DNA from: Dysidea avara | Taxonomy: Eukaryota > Porifera > Demospongiae > Dictyoceratida > Dysideidae | Direction of reading: 5' to 3' | DNA: 64,000 nt | Assembly: GCF_963678975.1 (NCBI RefSeq) | Contig: NC_089272.1 | Location: 22,891,399 to 22,955,398, forward strand | In this document: one piece after another, positions 23,335 to 33,852 of the stretch | Layout of the letters: the number at the start of each line of letters is the position of its first letter | Position numbering within the stretch: the stretch's first letter is position 1 | Position numbers and translations under genes: made by a program | The notes under the pieces: generated by a model | Database searches by the model: none | What the model saw: only the letters and a program-made list of their open reading frames with translations | Told to the model about the DNA's origin: nothing

Positions 23335-23460
23335 AGGCCCACTGACATGCCTACAGTACAGAAAGAACCATCCTGATAATCTCTTAATTTAATGCTGTGC
23401 ACTATTCTACACAATTTGTTATCAATGTTACTGCACTGCAGTATTACTGCAACTGTTATT
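23335..23460 (+). pseudogene. Relic of a third exon 4 / 3' UTR copy
   Basis: 'gtacagaaagaaccatcctg' followed by 'cttaatttaatgctgtgcac' resembles the end of exon 4 plus the start of the 3' UTR in genes A and B. 'ctgcagtattactgcaac' continues the match to gene A at 22304. The frame is lost. It indicates an extra local duplication of the gene's 3' end. Confidence 0.5.
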
Positions 23461-24948
23461 GTAAATTATGCATGCATGTATTGAGTAATGGTTTAAGTGG
23501 TCTTTATATAGTGTGGCTGTTTAAATTAAAACATGCAATTTTATAAAGAAAATTTCCCCCTATGTAACGATTGAAGAGTATATTTATTTCCTAAAGGAGG
23601 GAGGGGTTGGTCCTCAACCAACAGTGCATGAACAACTGTATTGACAATACAATTGCAGAAATTTACCAATGGTAAGCCAAGAGGTTGTTGAAAATTGAAA
23701 GTATTTTTATTTGAAGCTTATGTGAGTTAGTGAGTCTCACTGTTTGCAAGCTAGTTTAAAGTTACATTGCATCTTTTCAGACTCGCATCTATTCCTTAGG
23801 CTAGTATAAATTTTCTATTTAAGCAATTAATATAAATGGTTGTTGGAATTGGCTAGCTATTATAAATGTGTCATTGATCTTGCCAGTGTCTTCATTCTGC
23901 CCTAAGTAAGCAACAGACTCCACATAGCCTTACAACTTGCTAATACTGTTTTATGTAATCTACTCAACTTAACTTGGATATGATCCCTCAAAATTGTTGT
24001 GATCAAAATATAGACCACAGTATGTTTATGCTGTCACTTGCTCATAACAGATCTTAATTCTTGGTAGTGTGTACAACCACATTTCATAGGGATAGTGGTA
24101 AACTAGACTGGGTGCTGTGCACAATTGAGGAAATACTTGTTTCTTTCAACAAGGCCTGATTAGGTCAAGTTTTCCTGAATGGTGCACATGTAGAGTGCTG
24201 GTGAACCTGATTTGCACTGTAAAATAATTGTCCTGTGTGTGGAGGAGCTATGTATTCCTGATTGTCATACTGGCTTCTTATAGTGATGTCAACATGCATG
24301 TTGTTTACATAAATACTGGTATAGCTAATACAAATCCACATCCTAGCTACGTAGATACATTCATGACCATGTTTTTTTCGTATTTTTGCTTGTTTACAGT
24401 CTTTCAAATGTTACACCCATGTTTTTCTTTTATGTGCATGGTCTGTTTATATTTTGTTACAAGGAGTACTTGCCATCTTGTGGTAATTGTGTTTGTGCAT
24501 GTTGTTTGTTTTCAACACAACACATTAATAATGAGATGTTCCACTTGGACAATCACTGAGCTGCCTTAGTCACTTTCAAAGCTTTCAGTCAACTTTTCAA
24601 AATGATTTATACCCATTCACATAATTATTATGGCTGACAAAGTAAAATATAGTACTTTCATGTTTATAATAATATGATGTACCACTGGTAGTAGCTACTG
24701 TATGTATCATGCAGTGTACATGTGTTAGCAATTTATGCTCGGTTGTTTCATTGGCATATGTACATAGTATAGTTACATCTTGTGCGGCTGTACCACTGCC
24801 ACTATACAGATGTAGCTGTATGGGCCTTAATCTATTGCATATCAGCTTTATTGTAGCTACTATGGGTGCATAGCTGCAAGGGTAGCTATCTATTCTGTGA
24901 AAAAAGATTTACTGTGTTGCATCAAATAGACACCATACCAGGAGTAGA
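23461..24948. other. Noncoding stretch, nothing recognised
   Basis: AT-rich. The reading frames at 24165-24407 (-) and 24228-24569 (+) overlap on opposite strands and show no family signature. No clear repeats. Confidence 0.45.
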
Positions 24949-25397
24949 TCCAGGGAGAATGACCAGAGTAGTAGGGGATTGTGCCCCCAGATGTTAAAGA
25001 TGTTTCATTCATGACTAACGTAGAGTAGTTTTAAGCATAAAATATCATTTTTTCAAAGATTAGCATTGATCAGAGCTGTAGGGACCATACAGTGACAGTC
25101 ATGAGTTCAGTTATGAGCCTAAAGTAAATATAATATTACAGAATGATGTACAAAGGACCAAATGAATTTAATGTAAATTACTAGCAGGCAGCAGGCTATA
25201 TAGTCCATGCAGATGCAAGTTTTCATACTCAGCAATAACTGTGGAGGATTCTATAGTATAATGTTACATGTACATGTGGTGACTGTTGTTATATTAGAGT
25301 ATTTGACTGACTGTTTGAGTATCTTGATCTGTTGTATGGATTTTTTTTGGGGGGGGGGGGGACACATGCCCCTGTGCCCCCTTTGGATCTGCCACTG
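24949..25397. mobile_element. Probable hAT-like MITE
   Basis: The left end 'caggagtagatccaggg' is inverted at the right as 'tttggatctgccactg', with mismatches. A long G run (25348-25361) and 'attagagtatttgactg' lie inside. No matching octamer was seen. Confidence 0.5.
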
Positions 25398-25789
25398 ACA
25401 TAAAAGTTTGCTTGTTGCACTTTAGAATGATCATGTTGTACTGCAGCACAACCTCCAGCTGGTGGGTCACCCTCAACATCACCATAGATTATAGACTATA
25501 ATCTATGACGTCACTAAGCAGTTTACAAATAATGACTACATAATTGTATTGTATTTATCTTTGTCTATTATAAGTGAAGTTACTGAGTGTGCATCATTTG
25601 TCAATGCACTGCATAGTGCACTGTACATACATGCCCTACAGGTCACAGCATTAAAATCTGGTCTTAGATAAATATATGAATATACACATGCACCATTTGA
25701 AATTACTCAAATAATTAACTTGTAGCAATTGTCTGTCCAAATTCCTATGGCTAATTTACATAGCTATACTAACACAACTATAAAACAAA
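25398..25789. other. Short downstream flank of the pore-former gene
   Basis: Contains a small perfect palindrome ('atagattatagactataatc', 25484). Otherwise it should hold the 3' UTR of the minus-strand gene. Confidence 0.45.
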
Positions 25790-26629
25790 CTATATGAGTG
25801 ATGTCTGTTCTTTGAACATCTCTACAGTCTCCCCAAGGTAACTAAGATCTGTTTCTCGAGTGTAGTAGATATACCCCCCACTTATATTAAATTCATCTTC
25901 ATTCTGAAATAACTCTTCTGCTGTGACAAAGCCATTCTTACGACAAGTAGCACCAGTACCTCCACAGCATAGTTTACTCAAACCAGATTTGTAGTAAAAT
26001 CTGAGCACAGCTGTTACAGGAACAGTAAAGGCTACTTTGACAGCAGATGCATAGTTGACTGCATAAGTGATAATCTGCACTTTCAGTTTTGAATTTGGTG
26101 GTACAGTGATTGTTCCCGTGACACCATATTTCTGTGCCAGTGAACGCTCTTCTTCTTTTTTCACTTCTTCACCTGTTTCCTTCGCCTTTTTAAAAGATCC
26201 ACCAAGCCCCAATGCAGCTCCTCCAACTCCAATAATGTTGAAAAAACTAGCTCCTACATTTAAATTGCCTCCAAATTCCCAGGATTTCTTAAATGAAACG
26301 GAGTATGTCTGTTTCTCGCTTCTTGTTTCCACTTTATCATCAGTAATTTGCACCGTATCATCTTTATCGCCATTGTTCACGTGTTCCTTAGCTGTAATGT
26401 CCACAACTGCTCGCCCTACTTCATGAGGACGCTGGCCGTCAAACTGTGTAGCTCGCATCTCTACTCTTCCCCAAAACTCGTTCAGTTGAGTGTCTAGTGT
26501 CCCAATAACAAGGATTCCGCGGCCGTACTTTCTTCGAGCTGCAGTCACGAGATAGGGAGGATTCACCATCACTGGAGCACTAGCAAACGTACCGAACGCA
26601 CCATAATTTTGACGACCTAGGCCTGCCAT
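25790..26629 (-). CDS. Aerolysin/ETX-MTX2-like beta-pore-forming protein
   Basis: 279 residues from the ATG at 26629-26627. After an N-terminal beta-rich part, the middle alternates small and polar residues ('YSVSFKKSWEFGGNLNVGA') around a Gly/Ala-rich stretch ('IGVGGAALGLGGS') and a Lys/Glu patch. 'GVTGTITVPPNSKLKVQI' and a last beta region follow. A sheet-forming domain with an amphipathic, Ser/Thr/Gly-rich hairpin and the 'V-P-P-N-S-K' turn is the pattern of aerolysin-type pore formers. Such proteins oligomerise on target membranes and occur in many animals, including as defence or digestive effectors. No signal peptide is obvious, though an upstream coding exon cannot be excluded. The gene is convergent with gene A. 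A decayed paralogue at 53735-54757 has the same arrangement with gene B. The family call is by pattern only. Confidence 0.55.
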   Translation of the reverse strand: MAGLGRQNYGAFGTFASAPVMVNPPYLVTAARRKYGRGILVIGTLDTQLNEFWGRVEMRATQFDGQRPHEVGRAVVDITAKEHVNNGDKDDTVQITDDKVETRSEKQTYSVSFKKSWEFGGNLNVGASFFNIIGVGGAALGLGGSFKKAKETGEEVKKEEERSLAQKYGVTGTITVPPNSKLKVQIITYAVNYASAVKVAFTVPVTAVLRFYYKSGLSKLCCGGTGATCRKNGFVTAEELFQNEDEFNISGGYIYYTRETDLSYLGETVEMFKEQTSLI

Positions 26630-26775
26630 ACCCAACACAGCAATCGTTAAAGTCTTATATGCTCTACTAGGTTAGAATTAAGCATTACAAGTGTTTATAA
26701 AGGATTACTGTAGCATGCAGTTACGAACACGCATGCGCACAATAAACCGCTGTTGTGGCGTACCGGCAGTCTACT
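26630..26775. promoter_or_regulatory. 5' flank of the pore-former gene
   Basis: Only about 145 bp separate the ATG from the palindromic array. 'cgcatgcgcac' occurs at 26730-26740. Any core promoter must lie here or inside the array; no TATA box is evident. Confidence 0.3.
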
Positions 26776-28168
26776 CTGCGATTTTCCAAGTTCTTGCAAT
26801 GCAAAGCGTCATGCGCTATACAAGCATGTACCACAGCAAAAATAGTGTTCCAATACTACCTATTCTAACCCCGTCTTTGGAACAACTATTTTTAAAAAGT
26901 CCCTATAACGAGACAAAACGAACCTCAAATCTATAAATGACTCTAATGTTATTCACTATTTGGGGCTATGGTCTGTTTTTGTTTGAGCCAAGGTAGAATT
27001 TTTGGACTATTAGTTCCAACACCTAAACATAGATGGAATAAATACAGTCAGTATTTGTGTATGAAATATGCTGTGTACGTGCGCAGCTGTTCAACAGTGG
27101 ATTTTCAGTGACATCTACTGACTCATAAGACTTCAAGGATGCCTACGCATACAACTCGACAGCCACAGAATATTACAGGAGTTTTTAAAGAACTGCGCAT
27201 ACTGACACATTATTAGCGCATGACGCTTTCCATTGCAAGAACTTGGAAAACCGCAGTACTGTACTGCGGTTTTCCAAGTTCTTGCAATGCAAAGCGTCAT
27301 GCGCTATACAAGCATGTGGTGCGCAGTTGTTCAACAGCGGATTTTCAGTGACGATTACCGACTCATAGGACTTTAGGCATGCCTACGCATACAACTCGAC
27401 AGCCACAGAACATTACAGGTGTATTCAAAGAACTGCGCATACTGACACAATATTAGCGCATGACGCTTTGCATTGCAAGGACATGGAAAACCGCAGTACT
27501 GCTGATTGCACGAATCTTTAAAAATTGCGTGACGCATGCGTGTGTGCGCACACAAGATTTAAAAACATTTTGTTTCACGGAATAGGTTGCTGATGTCGGG
27601 GACTAAGATTCCTAACGTAAGCAACTTGTTCCGTGAAACAAAACGTGTTTAGTTCTCGTGTGCGCATAGCTACACGCATACGTCACGCAATTTTTAAAGA
27701 TTCGTGCAATCAGCAGTACAACGGTTTTCCAAGTTCTTGCAATGCAAAGCGTCATGCGCTATACAAGCATGTACGTGCGCAGCTGTTCAACAGTGGATTT
27801 TCAGTGACAACTACTGACTCACAGGACTTCAAGGATGCCTACGCATACAACTCGACAGCCACAGAATATTACAGGAGTTTTTAAAGAACTGCGCATACTG
27901 ACACATTATTAGCGCATGACGCTTTCCATTGCAAGAACTTGGAAAACCGCAGTACAGTACTGCAGATATGAATCTTTAAAAATTGCGTGTATGCGCACAC
28001 AAGAATGAAGATGTTTTGTTTCACGGAACAAGTTGCTTACATTAGGAATCTTAGTCCCGGACATCAGCAACCTGTTCCGGCGTGAAACAAAATGTTTTTA
28101 ATCTTGTGTGCGCACACACGCATGCGTCACGAAATTTTTAAAGATTGGTGCAATCTGTAGTACTGTGT
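26776..28168. repeat. Alternating array of two palindromic modules (P-P-Q-P-Q)
   Basis: Module P (about 235 bp) begins 'gcggttttccaagttcttgc' and ends with the complement 'gcaagaacttggaaaaccgc'. Module Q (about 215 bp) begins 'gattgcacgaatctttaaaa' and ends 'tttttaaagattcgtgcaat'. Order: P1 26776-27255 (split by an insert at 26832-27074), P2 27264-27498, Q1 27499-27718, P3 27719-27952, Q2 27958-28165. Junctions carry 'agtactg' or 'cagtac'. Copies of each module are highly similar and noncoding. Each module could fold as a hairpin with an unpaired core. Confidence 0.85.
26832..27074. mobile_element. 243-bp insert inside P1
   Basis: The sequence between 'caagcatgta' and 'cgtgcgcagctg', contiguous in P3, is interrupted here. 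The insert begins 'ccacagca' and ends 'tgctgtgta', short inverted ends with 'gta' on both sides. A small MITE. Confidence 0.6.
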
Positions 28169-28217
28169 GCACTGTATTTGTGCGTTTTGTGGTGTCAACT
28201 GACTCATTCAGTAGAAC

Positions 28218-29005
28218 GTGAAAGTAAAGTGCCAAAACAAGAACTGCAAGACTTGGAATAGGCTACTGGCTGGGTTTCATCTTGGCCAACTATCATTTCT
28301 CTTACGAGCCGCTTCTGATACACTCCCCACTGCTATAAATCTGCGGAGGTGGTCAATACAATGTGATTCAAAGTGTTTATTATGCGATTCCTCCCGACCC
28401 ACAACAGCTCATATCTTGAAAGGTTGCCCTGTTGCATTAAATCAGCAGCGTTACACCTATCGTCATAACCAGGTGCTTTCTGCTCTAGCCACTATGCTTA
28501 CTAATGCTTTTGCTGACTGTCCATCTATAAGTGTTTGCTGACTTGAATAACCATCGAGCCTGTGAAGCTCCTCAAGCTACCATTCCAACTTCGATTCTGA
28601 TAACTCCATATCGCCCTGATATTGTTGTGTACAATTCGCAAGTCCATTCTGTTGCTATATTGGAATTGACCTGTCCACTAGACTCTGCCCATCATTTGGA
28701 ATCAGCACGGAATAGAAAGCAATCGAAAGTTGAATATTTACAATTATTGGCAGAATTTGACAGATTAAGTATCTCCAGTTATTATGAAACTATCGAAATT
28801 TCAGCACTTGGCCATTACCAACCAGCCTCCATTAGAAACTACCTGCCGGAACTTCATCAAATTTTCCAACCCTACCATAACTATCCCCAAATCTACTGTA
28901 AGGAAATGTTTAGATGATGCTGCCTACCAAAGTATTCTAGCCTCTGAGAGGATATTTTTGGCTAGGAATAATAAAGAGTGGCTGGATGTGACTAGTATTA
29001 GTTAA
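28218..29005 (+). pseudogene. 3' part of a retroelement protein: zinc knuckle plus restriction-like endonuclease
   Basis: The first frame (28218-28541) carries a C-x2-C-x8-H-x4-C knuckle ('CLLCDSSRPTTAHILKGC'). The second (from about 28531) carries 'YRPDIVVYN' and 'AILELTCP', the D...E-x-T core of a PD-(D/E)xK-like nuclease. A third (28784-29005) ends 'AAYQSILASERIFLARN'. The order zinc knuckle, then nuclease matches the C-terminus of R2/NeSL-type non-LTR proteins. The RT part is absent (5' truncation), and two frameshifts, near 28530 and 28890, break it. A related relic lies at 35275-35600. Confidence 0.65.
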
Positions 29006-29335
29006 TTTATATAGCTTCTTTTTATTTTATTTTTATATTCACACCCTTTCCATGCCCACGCAGGTTCTTCCGTAGGACCATACACGTGGTCGCATGTGAC
29101 CGAGGACTATCACACTTTCTGTAATTTATGTACTTTCATCACTTCATAATTGATGGTTTTCTCTCTTAAGAAGGATTTACTAGCTACCTTGTTATAAGCT
29201 TTATGCTGATCAGTCTTCCTGGCTACACAGCAGGCCGGGAAAAAAAAAGGCTAGTGCATGTTAGTCTCCCAACTGGCCCAAGTACTAGCTATTTCGCCTC
29301 ATATCACATTACTCAGACCTGATTTCGTGCTGGTT
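29006..29335. other. 3' flank of the endonuclease relic
   Basis: Probable 3' UTR of the retroelement followed by unassigned sequence. No gene. Confidence 0.4.
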
Positions 29336-29800
29336 AGAGGAGCTCACCTTTTATCGGACGGGCTCCAATATCGGACGCCATTTCTCCTAAACTACAATGA
29401 ACATTCAAACATCTCCAAGTAGGTCAATGCTTCATCAACTTGTGTACCGGGCCAAGTTTCAGATCTCTCGGGTTCTTGGTCTCGGTACAGCAGTCTCAGT
29501 TTTGAAGACAAGTCCGAATTATACGTAAAATCGGAAAAAACGCTCAATTCAAGGACAGCCATTGCTTGCAGATCACACTTGCATCAAATCAAAAATTGCA
29601 TAGCTTCAGATCGTAGGGCTACTCATTTACTTTCTAAATATGTATGGTTTATTTCATTTAAAGTATTGTACTGATGAGTTATAGACCAAAGAAAAGAGGC
29701 TGTCACTGGAGCAATAATCGCCCTAACTCGAATAGTCGAAATTGTAATCAATGCTTTGAAAATATTTTATAAAGTGGATAATTGCATAGCTACAATTAAT
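29336..29800. repeat. Left arm of a ~460-bp inverted repeat
   Basis: 'tagaggagctcacct' starts the arm. 'agatctctcgggttcttggt', 'ggacagccattgcttgc' and 'gtcactggagcaataatcgc' recur in reverse complement at 34815-35272. Similarity weakens towards the inner end. Confidence 0.75.
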
Positions 29801-29912
29801 CATTTTTTATTATTATTATTATTGTTACTGAGCAGACAGCACAGCTGATATGCTCAGGAAAAAAAAAAGCAATCATAAAATGAATTTAGCTACGTAGTTA
29901 CAAAGATTACAG

Positions 29913-32840
29913 TTATTGGGTTCCATACAATGTTTGCAGTTCCGCTGAAAAAGAGTCAATATTGTTGCTCTCAATGATGGAAGATGGTAAGTTGTTCCAA
30001 TCCTTAATTGATCTGGAGAAAAAGCTCTGTTGGTATGAATAGGTAGATGAATTTGGTAGAATAAAACGATGTGGGTGATATAGTCTGGTGGATCTTGTCA
30101 TTGAAATAAAATGAGGAGGAATTGACAGTGAATAATCTTGATGTATAATTTTAAAAAGTGCTTGTAATCTGGATATTTTACGTCTCAGCTGAAGGCTTGG
30201 CCAAGAAAGATGCTGTAACATAGCTGTGACTGAACTGAATCGATTGAAATCATTTAGGACCCATCTAGCTGCCCTACGCTGTACTTTCTCTAGCTGTTGA
30301 ATATTGTTATGGTGGTATGGGTCCCAGATGACTGCAGCGTATTCCATTGACGGCCGTACTATCGTAAGGTAGGCTGTTGCTTTGATGTTAGACGAGCAGC
30401 AACTCAGATTGCGTTTCAAGAAGTTTAATGTTCTATTGGCCTTAGCAGCTATATTACTAATATGTGGAGACCATGATAGTTTGTTATCCAATATAACACC
30501 AAGGTAGGAGTGTTGGTTTGATGTACCCAAGTTGTGATTGTTTAGCTTGTAGTTGAAAATGATTGGTGATAATGATCTGGTAAACCGCATAATAGTACAT
30601 TTGGTTACATTGAATCTTAATTGCCACTTAGTTGCCCATTCGTGTAGTTGATCAAGATCATGCTGAAGTTGAATGGCATCCTCCTTGGTGGTGATAATTC
30701 TGTAAAGTAAACAGTCATCAGCAAATAACCGTAGTGGCGAATTTACATGTTCTGTTATATCATTAATGTATAGAAGAAACATCAAAGGGCCGAGAACCGT
30801 CCCTTGAGGGACTCCTGAGTGAACAGCTATCGAGTCAGAAAAAGTACCGTCCAAAGCTACTTGCTGTGACCTTCTGGTCAGCCAAGTATTGACCCACTGA
30901 CAGATGTGATCGTTGATACCATAGTGTCTTAATTTAACTAATAGTCTTTGATGTGGGACACTATCAAACGCTTTAGCAAAGTCAAGGAGAATGACATCGG
31001 TTTGTTTCTGTTGGTCTAGAGCATGTGACAAGTCTTCTATCAGTGAAATAAGTTGGGTAACACAAGAGTGCTGGGATCTGAAGCCGTGCTGGGTATCAAT
31101 GAGAATGCTATTTGAGTTTAAATGATTCATTATGGAATGATATATAATATGTTCCATAGTTTTGGAGCATACAGAAGTCAATGATATTGGTCGGTAGTTT
31201 GCGGTACTAGTACGGTTTCCTTTCTTGAAAACTGGACATACATTGGCCATGAGCCAATCGGAAGGTTGTATACCTGTGTCTAGTGATTGAGTGAATATAA
31301 CTTGCAGTATAGGAGATATTTCGTTTGCACAATTCTTCAAGATATATGGATGAATGTTGTCTGGCCCACTGGCTTTGTTGGTATCTAATAGGGATAATTG
31401 ATGTTGGATACCAGCCACTGAAAATGTAATACTTGGCATAGTAGGCAGAGCATTCACAGGGTTGTTGCAACCATTCATGGAAGGGATATTAGATAAGTTT
31501 TCTTTAGTGAAGACTGACTCAAAATAGTTGTTTAATGCATTGGCTTTACTCTTTGTATCTGAGATAGATTCACCATCTACAATTAGGGTGGAGATATTAT
31601 GGTAGTCCTTACGTTTTGCTCTAATATACTTCCAAAATTGTCTACGATTTCCATTAAATGAGTTGTCAAACATTCTATTAAAATAATTATTGTGTGCTAC
31701 TTTAATCTTGCTATTTATAGAGTTTTTAATCTTGCGATAGGCATTCCAGTCATTACTAGATTTGGTTCTTTTAGCTATGTTGTATAATTGTTTACGTCTC
31801 TTCATATCCCTCTTTATTTCTCTGTTTATCCATGGTAATTTGGAGTTGGAACGTATAGTTTTGTATGGCACGTGCTTTGCAACACTGTCATTGATTACAC
31901 CTTTTAGATCAGTCCAGTTTTGTTCGACGGTTTTACAGTAAGGATCATTCCCAAGAAAATGAGTTTGAAATTCAAGTAGGTCTCTTTTAATATTCTCAAG
32001 ATTAGCTCGGTGGTATAAAGCAACTTTGTGTTCAGATTTAGTATTAATATTTGTGTTATCTATATTATGATGGAAGACAACGGCCTCATGATCCGACATT
32101 CCTGGTGCAGTAGTTAAGTCCAAAATGGTAGATGAGGTAGAAAGTACAAGATCAAGTATGTTGTTGTTTCTAGTCGGAGTATTGACAAATTGATTAAGGC
32201 CAATATCATTAATTTGATCAAGAAATACATTATTTAGTTCTACTCCATAGCTAGGATTAGAGGTAACCTGACCACTTCCATCTAACCAATTAATACCTGG
32301 AAGGTTGAAATCACCCATTACTATTACATTAGGTAGTTCAGTAAACCTACGTGTAAGAGTGTTCAAAGATAATCCCAATTGCAGTATGGGGTCAATGGAC
32401 AGGTCTGGTGGACGATAAAATGAGCAAACATAAATGGGGGCCCTTTTAGAAGGAGTCACTTTTGCCCAAATGATTTCAGCATTTACATCCAATTCAGGTT
32501 CTTCAGATACATCTAGGCCTTCCTTAACGCATAAGAATACACCTCCAGCACCCTCTACTCGATCCTTTCTTAATACAGTATATGTAGGAGGAAAAATTTC
32601 AGCATTGTAATAAGAACTATCAAGATGTGATTCACAGCCACAAATAATATGAGGGTTGTGTTCTTCAATTAAGGCTTGGAAATGAGCTCTTTTTCCGGAA
32701 CTGCGTAAACTACAACAATTTAGACTCAAGATTTTTAGTTTAGTATGATTGGGATTTTGGAAATTTGAAGCATTGTAACTACTTGTAGCTGAGCAGTCAT
32801 CAGGAAGACTGCTCCTGTGAGCGCGGTTGTTTCGTGTGTG
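29913..32840 (-). CDS. LINE ORF2: APE-type endonuclease plus reverse transcriptase
   Basis: The open frame covers at least 938 codons (32729-29913) and extends upstream to about 32840. The endonuclease domain shows 'SLNCCSLRS', 'CGCESHLD', 'CSFYRPPD', 'GDFNLPGINW', 'NILDLVLST' and 'SDHEAV', the catalytic blocks of AP-like nucleases. The RT shows 'NYRPISLTSVCSKTMEHII', 'QHGFRSQHSC', 'LLDFAKAFDSVPH', 'SGVPQGTVLGPLMF' and the catalytic 'FADD'. A thumb region ('KWQLRFNVTKC') and a basic C-terminus follow. It nicks DNA and copies element RNA at the target. No ATG lies between ORF1's stop and the endonuclease core. The frame overlaps the end of ORF1 by about 30 nt, so translation probably depends on frameshift, re-initiation or a non-AUG start. 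Family resemblance is to Jockey/CR1. Confidence 0.9.
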   Translation of the reverse strand, partial: HTRNNRAHRSSLPDDCSATSSYNASNFQNPNHTKLKILSLNCCSLRSSGKRAHFQALIEEHNPHIICGCESHLDSSYYNAEIFPPTYTVLRKDRVEGAGGVFLCVKEGLDVSEEPELDVNAEIIWAKVTPSKRAPIYVCSFYRPPDLSIDPILQLGLSLNTLTRRFTELPNVIVMGDFNLPGINWLDGSGQVTSNPSYGVELNNVFLDQINDIGLNQFVNTPTRNNNILDLVLSTSSTILDLTTAPGMSDHEAVVFHHNIDNTNINTKSEHKVALYHRANLENIKRDLLEFQTHFLGNDPYCKTVEQNWTDLKGVINDSVAKHVPYKTIRSNSKLPWINREIKRDMKRRKQLYNIAKRTKSSNDWNAYRKIKNSINSKIKVAHNNYFNRMFDNSFNGNRRQFWKYIRAKRKDYHNISTLIVDGESISDTKSKANALNNYFESVFTKENLSNIPSMNGCNNPVNALPTMPSITFSVAGIQHQLSLLDTNKASGPDNIHPYILKNCANEISPILQVIFTQSLDTGIQPSDWLMANVCPVFKKGNRTSTANYRPISLTSVCSKTMEHIIYHSIMNHLNSNSILIDTQHGFRSQHSCVTQLISLIEDLSHALDQQKQTDVILLDFAKAFDSVPHQRLLVKLRHYGINDHICQWVNTWLTRRSQQVALDGTFSDSIAVHSGVPQGTVLGPLMFLLYINDITEHVNSPLRLFADDCLLYRIITTKEDAIQLQHDLDQLHEWATKWQLRFNVTKCTIMRFTRSLSPIIFNYKLNNHNLGTSNQHSYLGVILDNKLSWSPHISNIAAKANRTLNFLKRNLSCCSSNIKATAYLTIVRPSMEYAAVIWDPYHHNNIQQLEKVQRRAARWVLNDFNRFSSVTAMLQHLSWPSLQLRRKISRLQALFKIIHQDYSLSIPPHFISMTRSTRLYHPHRFILPNSSTYSYQQSFFSRSIKDWNNLPSSIIESNNIDSFSAELQTLYGTQ

Positions 32841-33852
32841 TTATGTCCATTGGTTGAGCTGACGAATTCGAAGCTGTAGATGAAGAGTATTTAAAAACTG
32901 CATTAATAACTTCTCCATGAAGTTGGTTGTTGACAAAAATACGATTGTTGCTATGTTTGATTTGTTTACGGTTATGACCAGCCTTGATTAGGGACCATCT
33001 TTCCTTTAGTAAAACTGACTCTATTGCTCTTTCTTGTGGTGACATATCAGGTTTGATAATCAATGGGGAAGGTAAGGAACTTTTGTTCGCTAAAATTGTA
33101 TTTACGTCCATGGTACGTTGGAGTTTAATTAAGATGGGCCGTGGCCTAGATTGATTCTGTTTGAATTTCCCAAGACGAAAACAGTCGATTACGTGATCAG
33201 GGTTTATCTGAACCTTTATACTACTAAGGGTTTCTAAAACGGCTTTAACATCATTCTGTTGTCTTTCGTGTCTAGATGTTCTTGAAGAGCATTCATCGAT
33301 ACCATACAAAACAACATTGGATTTGCGATCAGGCACTTGTTGAGTAGGATTGGCTGTATGTCTATCAAGGGCATTTGACGTTGTTTGGATTTGGTCAACC
33401 AGCTTTGTCTCCTGCAACTGCAAGGTTTCTATTTTATTAGACAAATCGGACACAGCCTTTTCGATTTTGCAGTGTGCTGAAGCCAGTTGCTCAAGATCTG
33501 CTGATAAGGTTGAGACAGTTAGATCTGGTTGGGGTAGCCCAGCCTGGTGGATCATCCAATCATTAATGATACTTTTGAGACGAGTTAGACAATCATTAAT
33601 ATTGCAGTAGTACACACAGTTGTTGATTTCAGATAGAGTGTTAATTGCTTTGTACTGTTCTTGAGAAACATTATCACAATTAGTATGTACCCACATACGA
33701 CATAAATCACATTGTATGGCATCGTCATCTTCCTCACATTTCTTGTTACATTTCCCACATACATCTAATTGCTTATTTAACACATAGTGGCACTTATCTG
33801 GTGAATCATCAAGTCCAGCTTTTCTCTTCTTGCTTCCAGCATTATCAGCCAT
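32800..33852 (-). CDS. LINE ORF1: PHD-finger and coiled-coil RNA-binding protein
   Basis: 350 residues from a good ATG. Residues about 30-85 form a PHD-like finger ('CGKCNKKC', 'IQCDLCRMWVHTNC', later Cys). A coiled coil follows at about 120-165 ('LEQLASAHCKIEKAVSDL'). A conserved C-terminal block ('VVLYGIDE', 'VIDCFRLGKFK', 'RPILIKLQ') is typical of ORF1 proteins of CR1-like elements and thought to bind element RNA. It overlaps the start of ORF2 slightly. No breaks are seen. Confidence 0.85.
   Translation of the reverse strand: MADNAGSKKRKAGLDDSPDKCHYVLNKQLDVCGKCNKKCEEDDDAIQCDLCRMWVHTNCDNVSQEQYKAINTLSEINNCVYYCNINDCLTRLKSIINDWMIHQAGLPQPDLTVSTLSADLEQLASAHCKIEKAVSDLSNKIETLQLQETKLVDQIQTTSNALDRHTANPTQQVPDRKSNVVLYGIDECSSRTSRHERQQNDVKAVLETLSSIKVQINPDHVIDCFRLGKFKQNQSRPRPILIKLQRTMDVNTILANKSSLPSPLIIKPDMSPQERAIESVLLKERWSLIKAGHNRKQIKHSNNRIFVNNQLHGEVINAVFKYSSSTASNSSAQPMDITHTKQPRSQEQSS

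Noticed and set aside
24165-24569. Opposed 80- and 113-codon frames
   Set aside because: They overlap on opposite strands, lack recognisable domains and lie in plain AT-rich DNA.
26776-28168. CRISPR-like array
   Set aside because: Units are long palindromic modules of two kinds with no spacer variety, in a eukaryotic setting.
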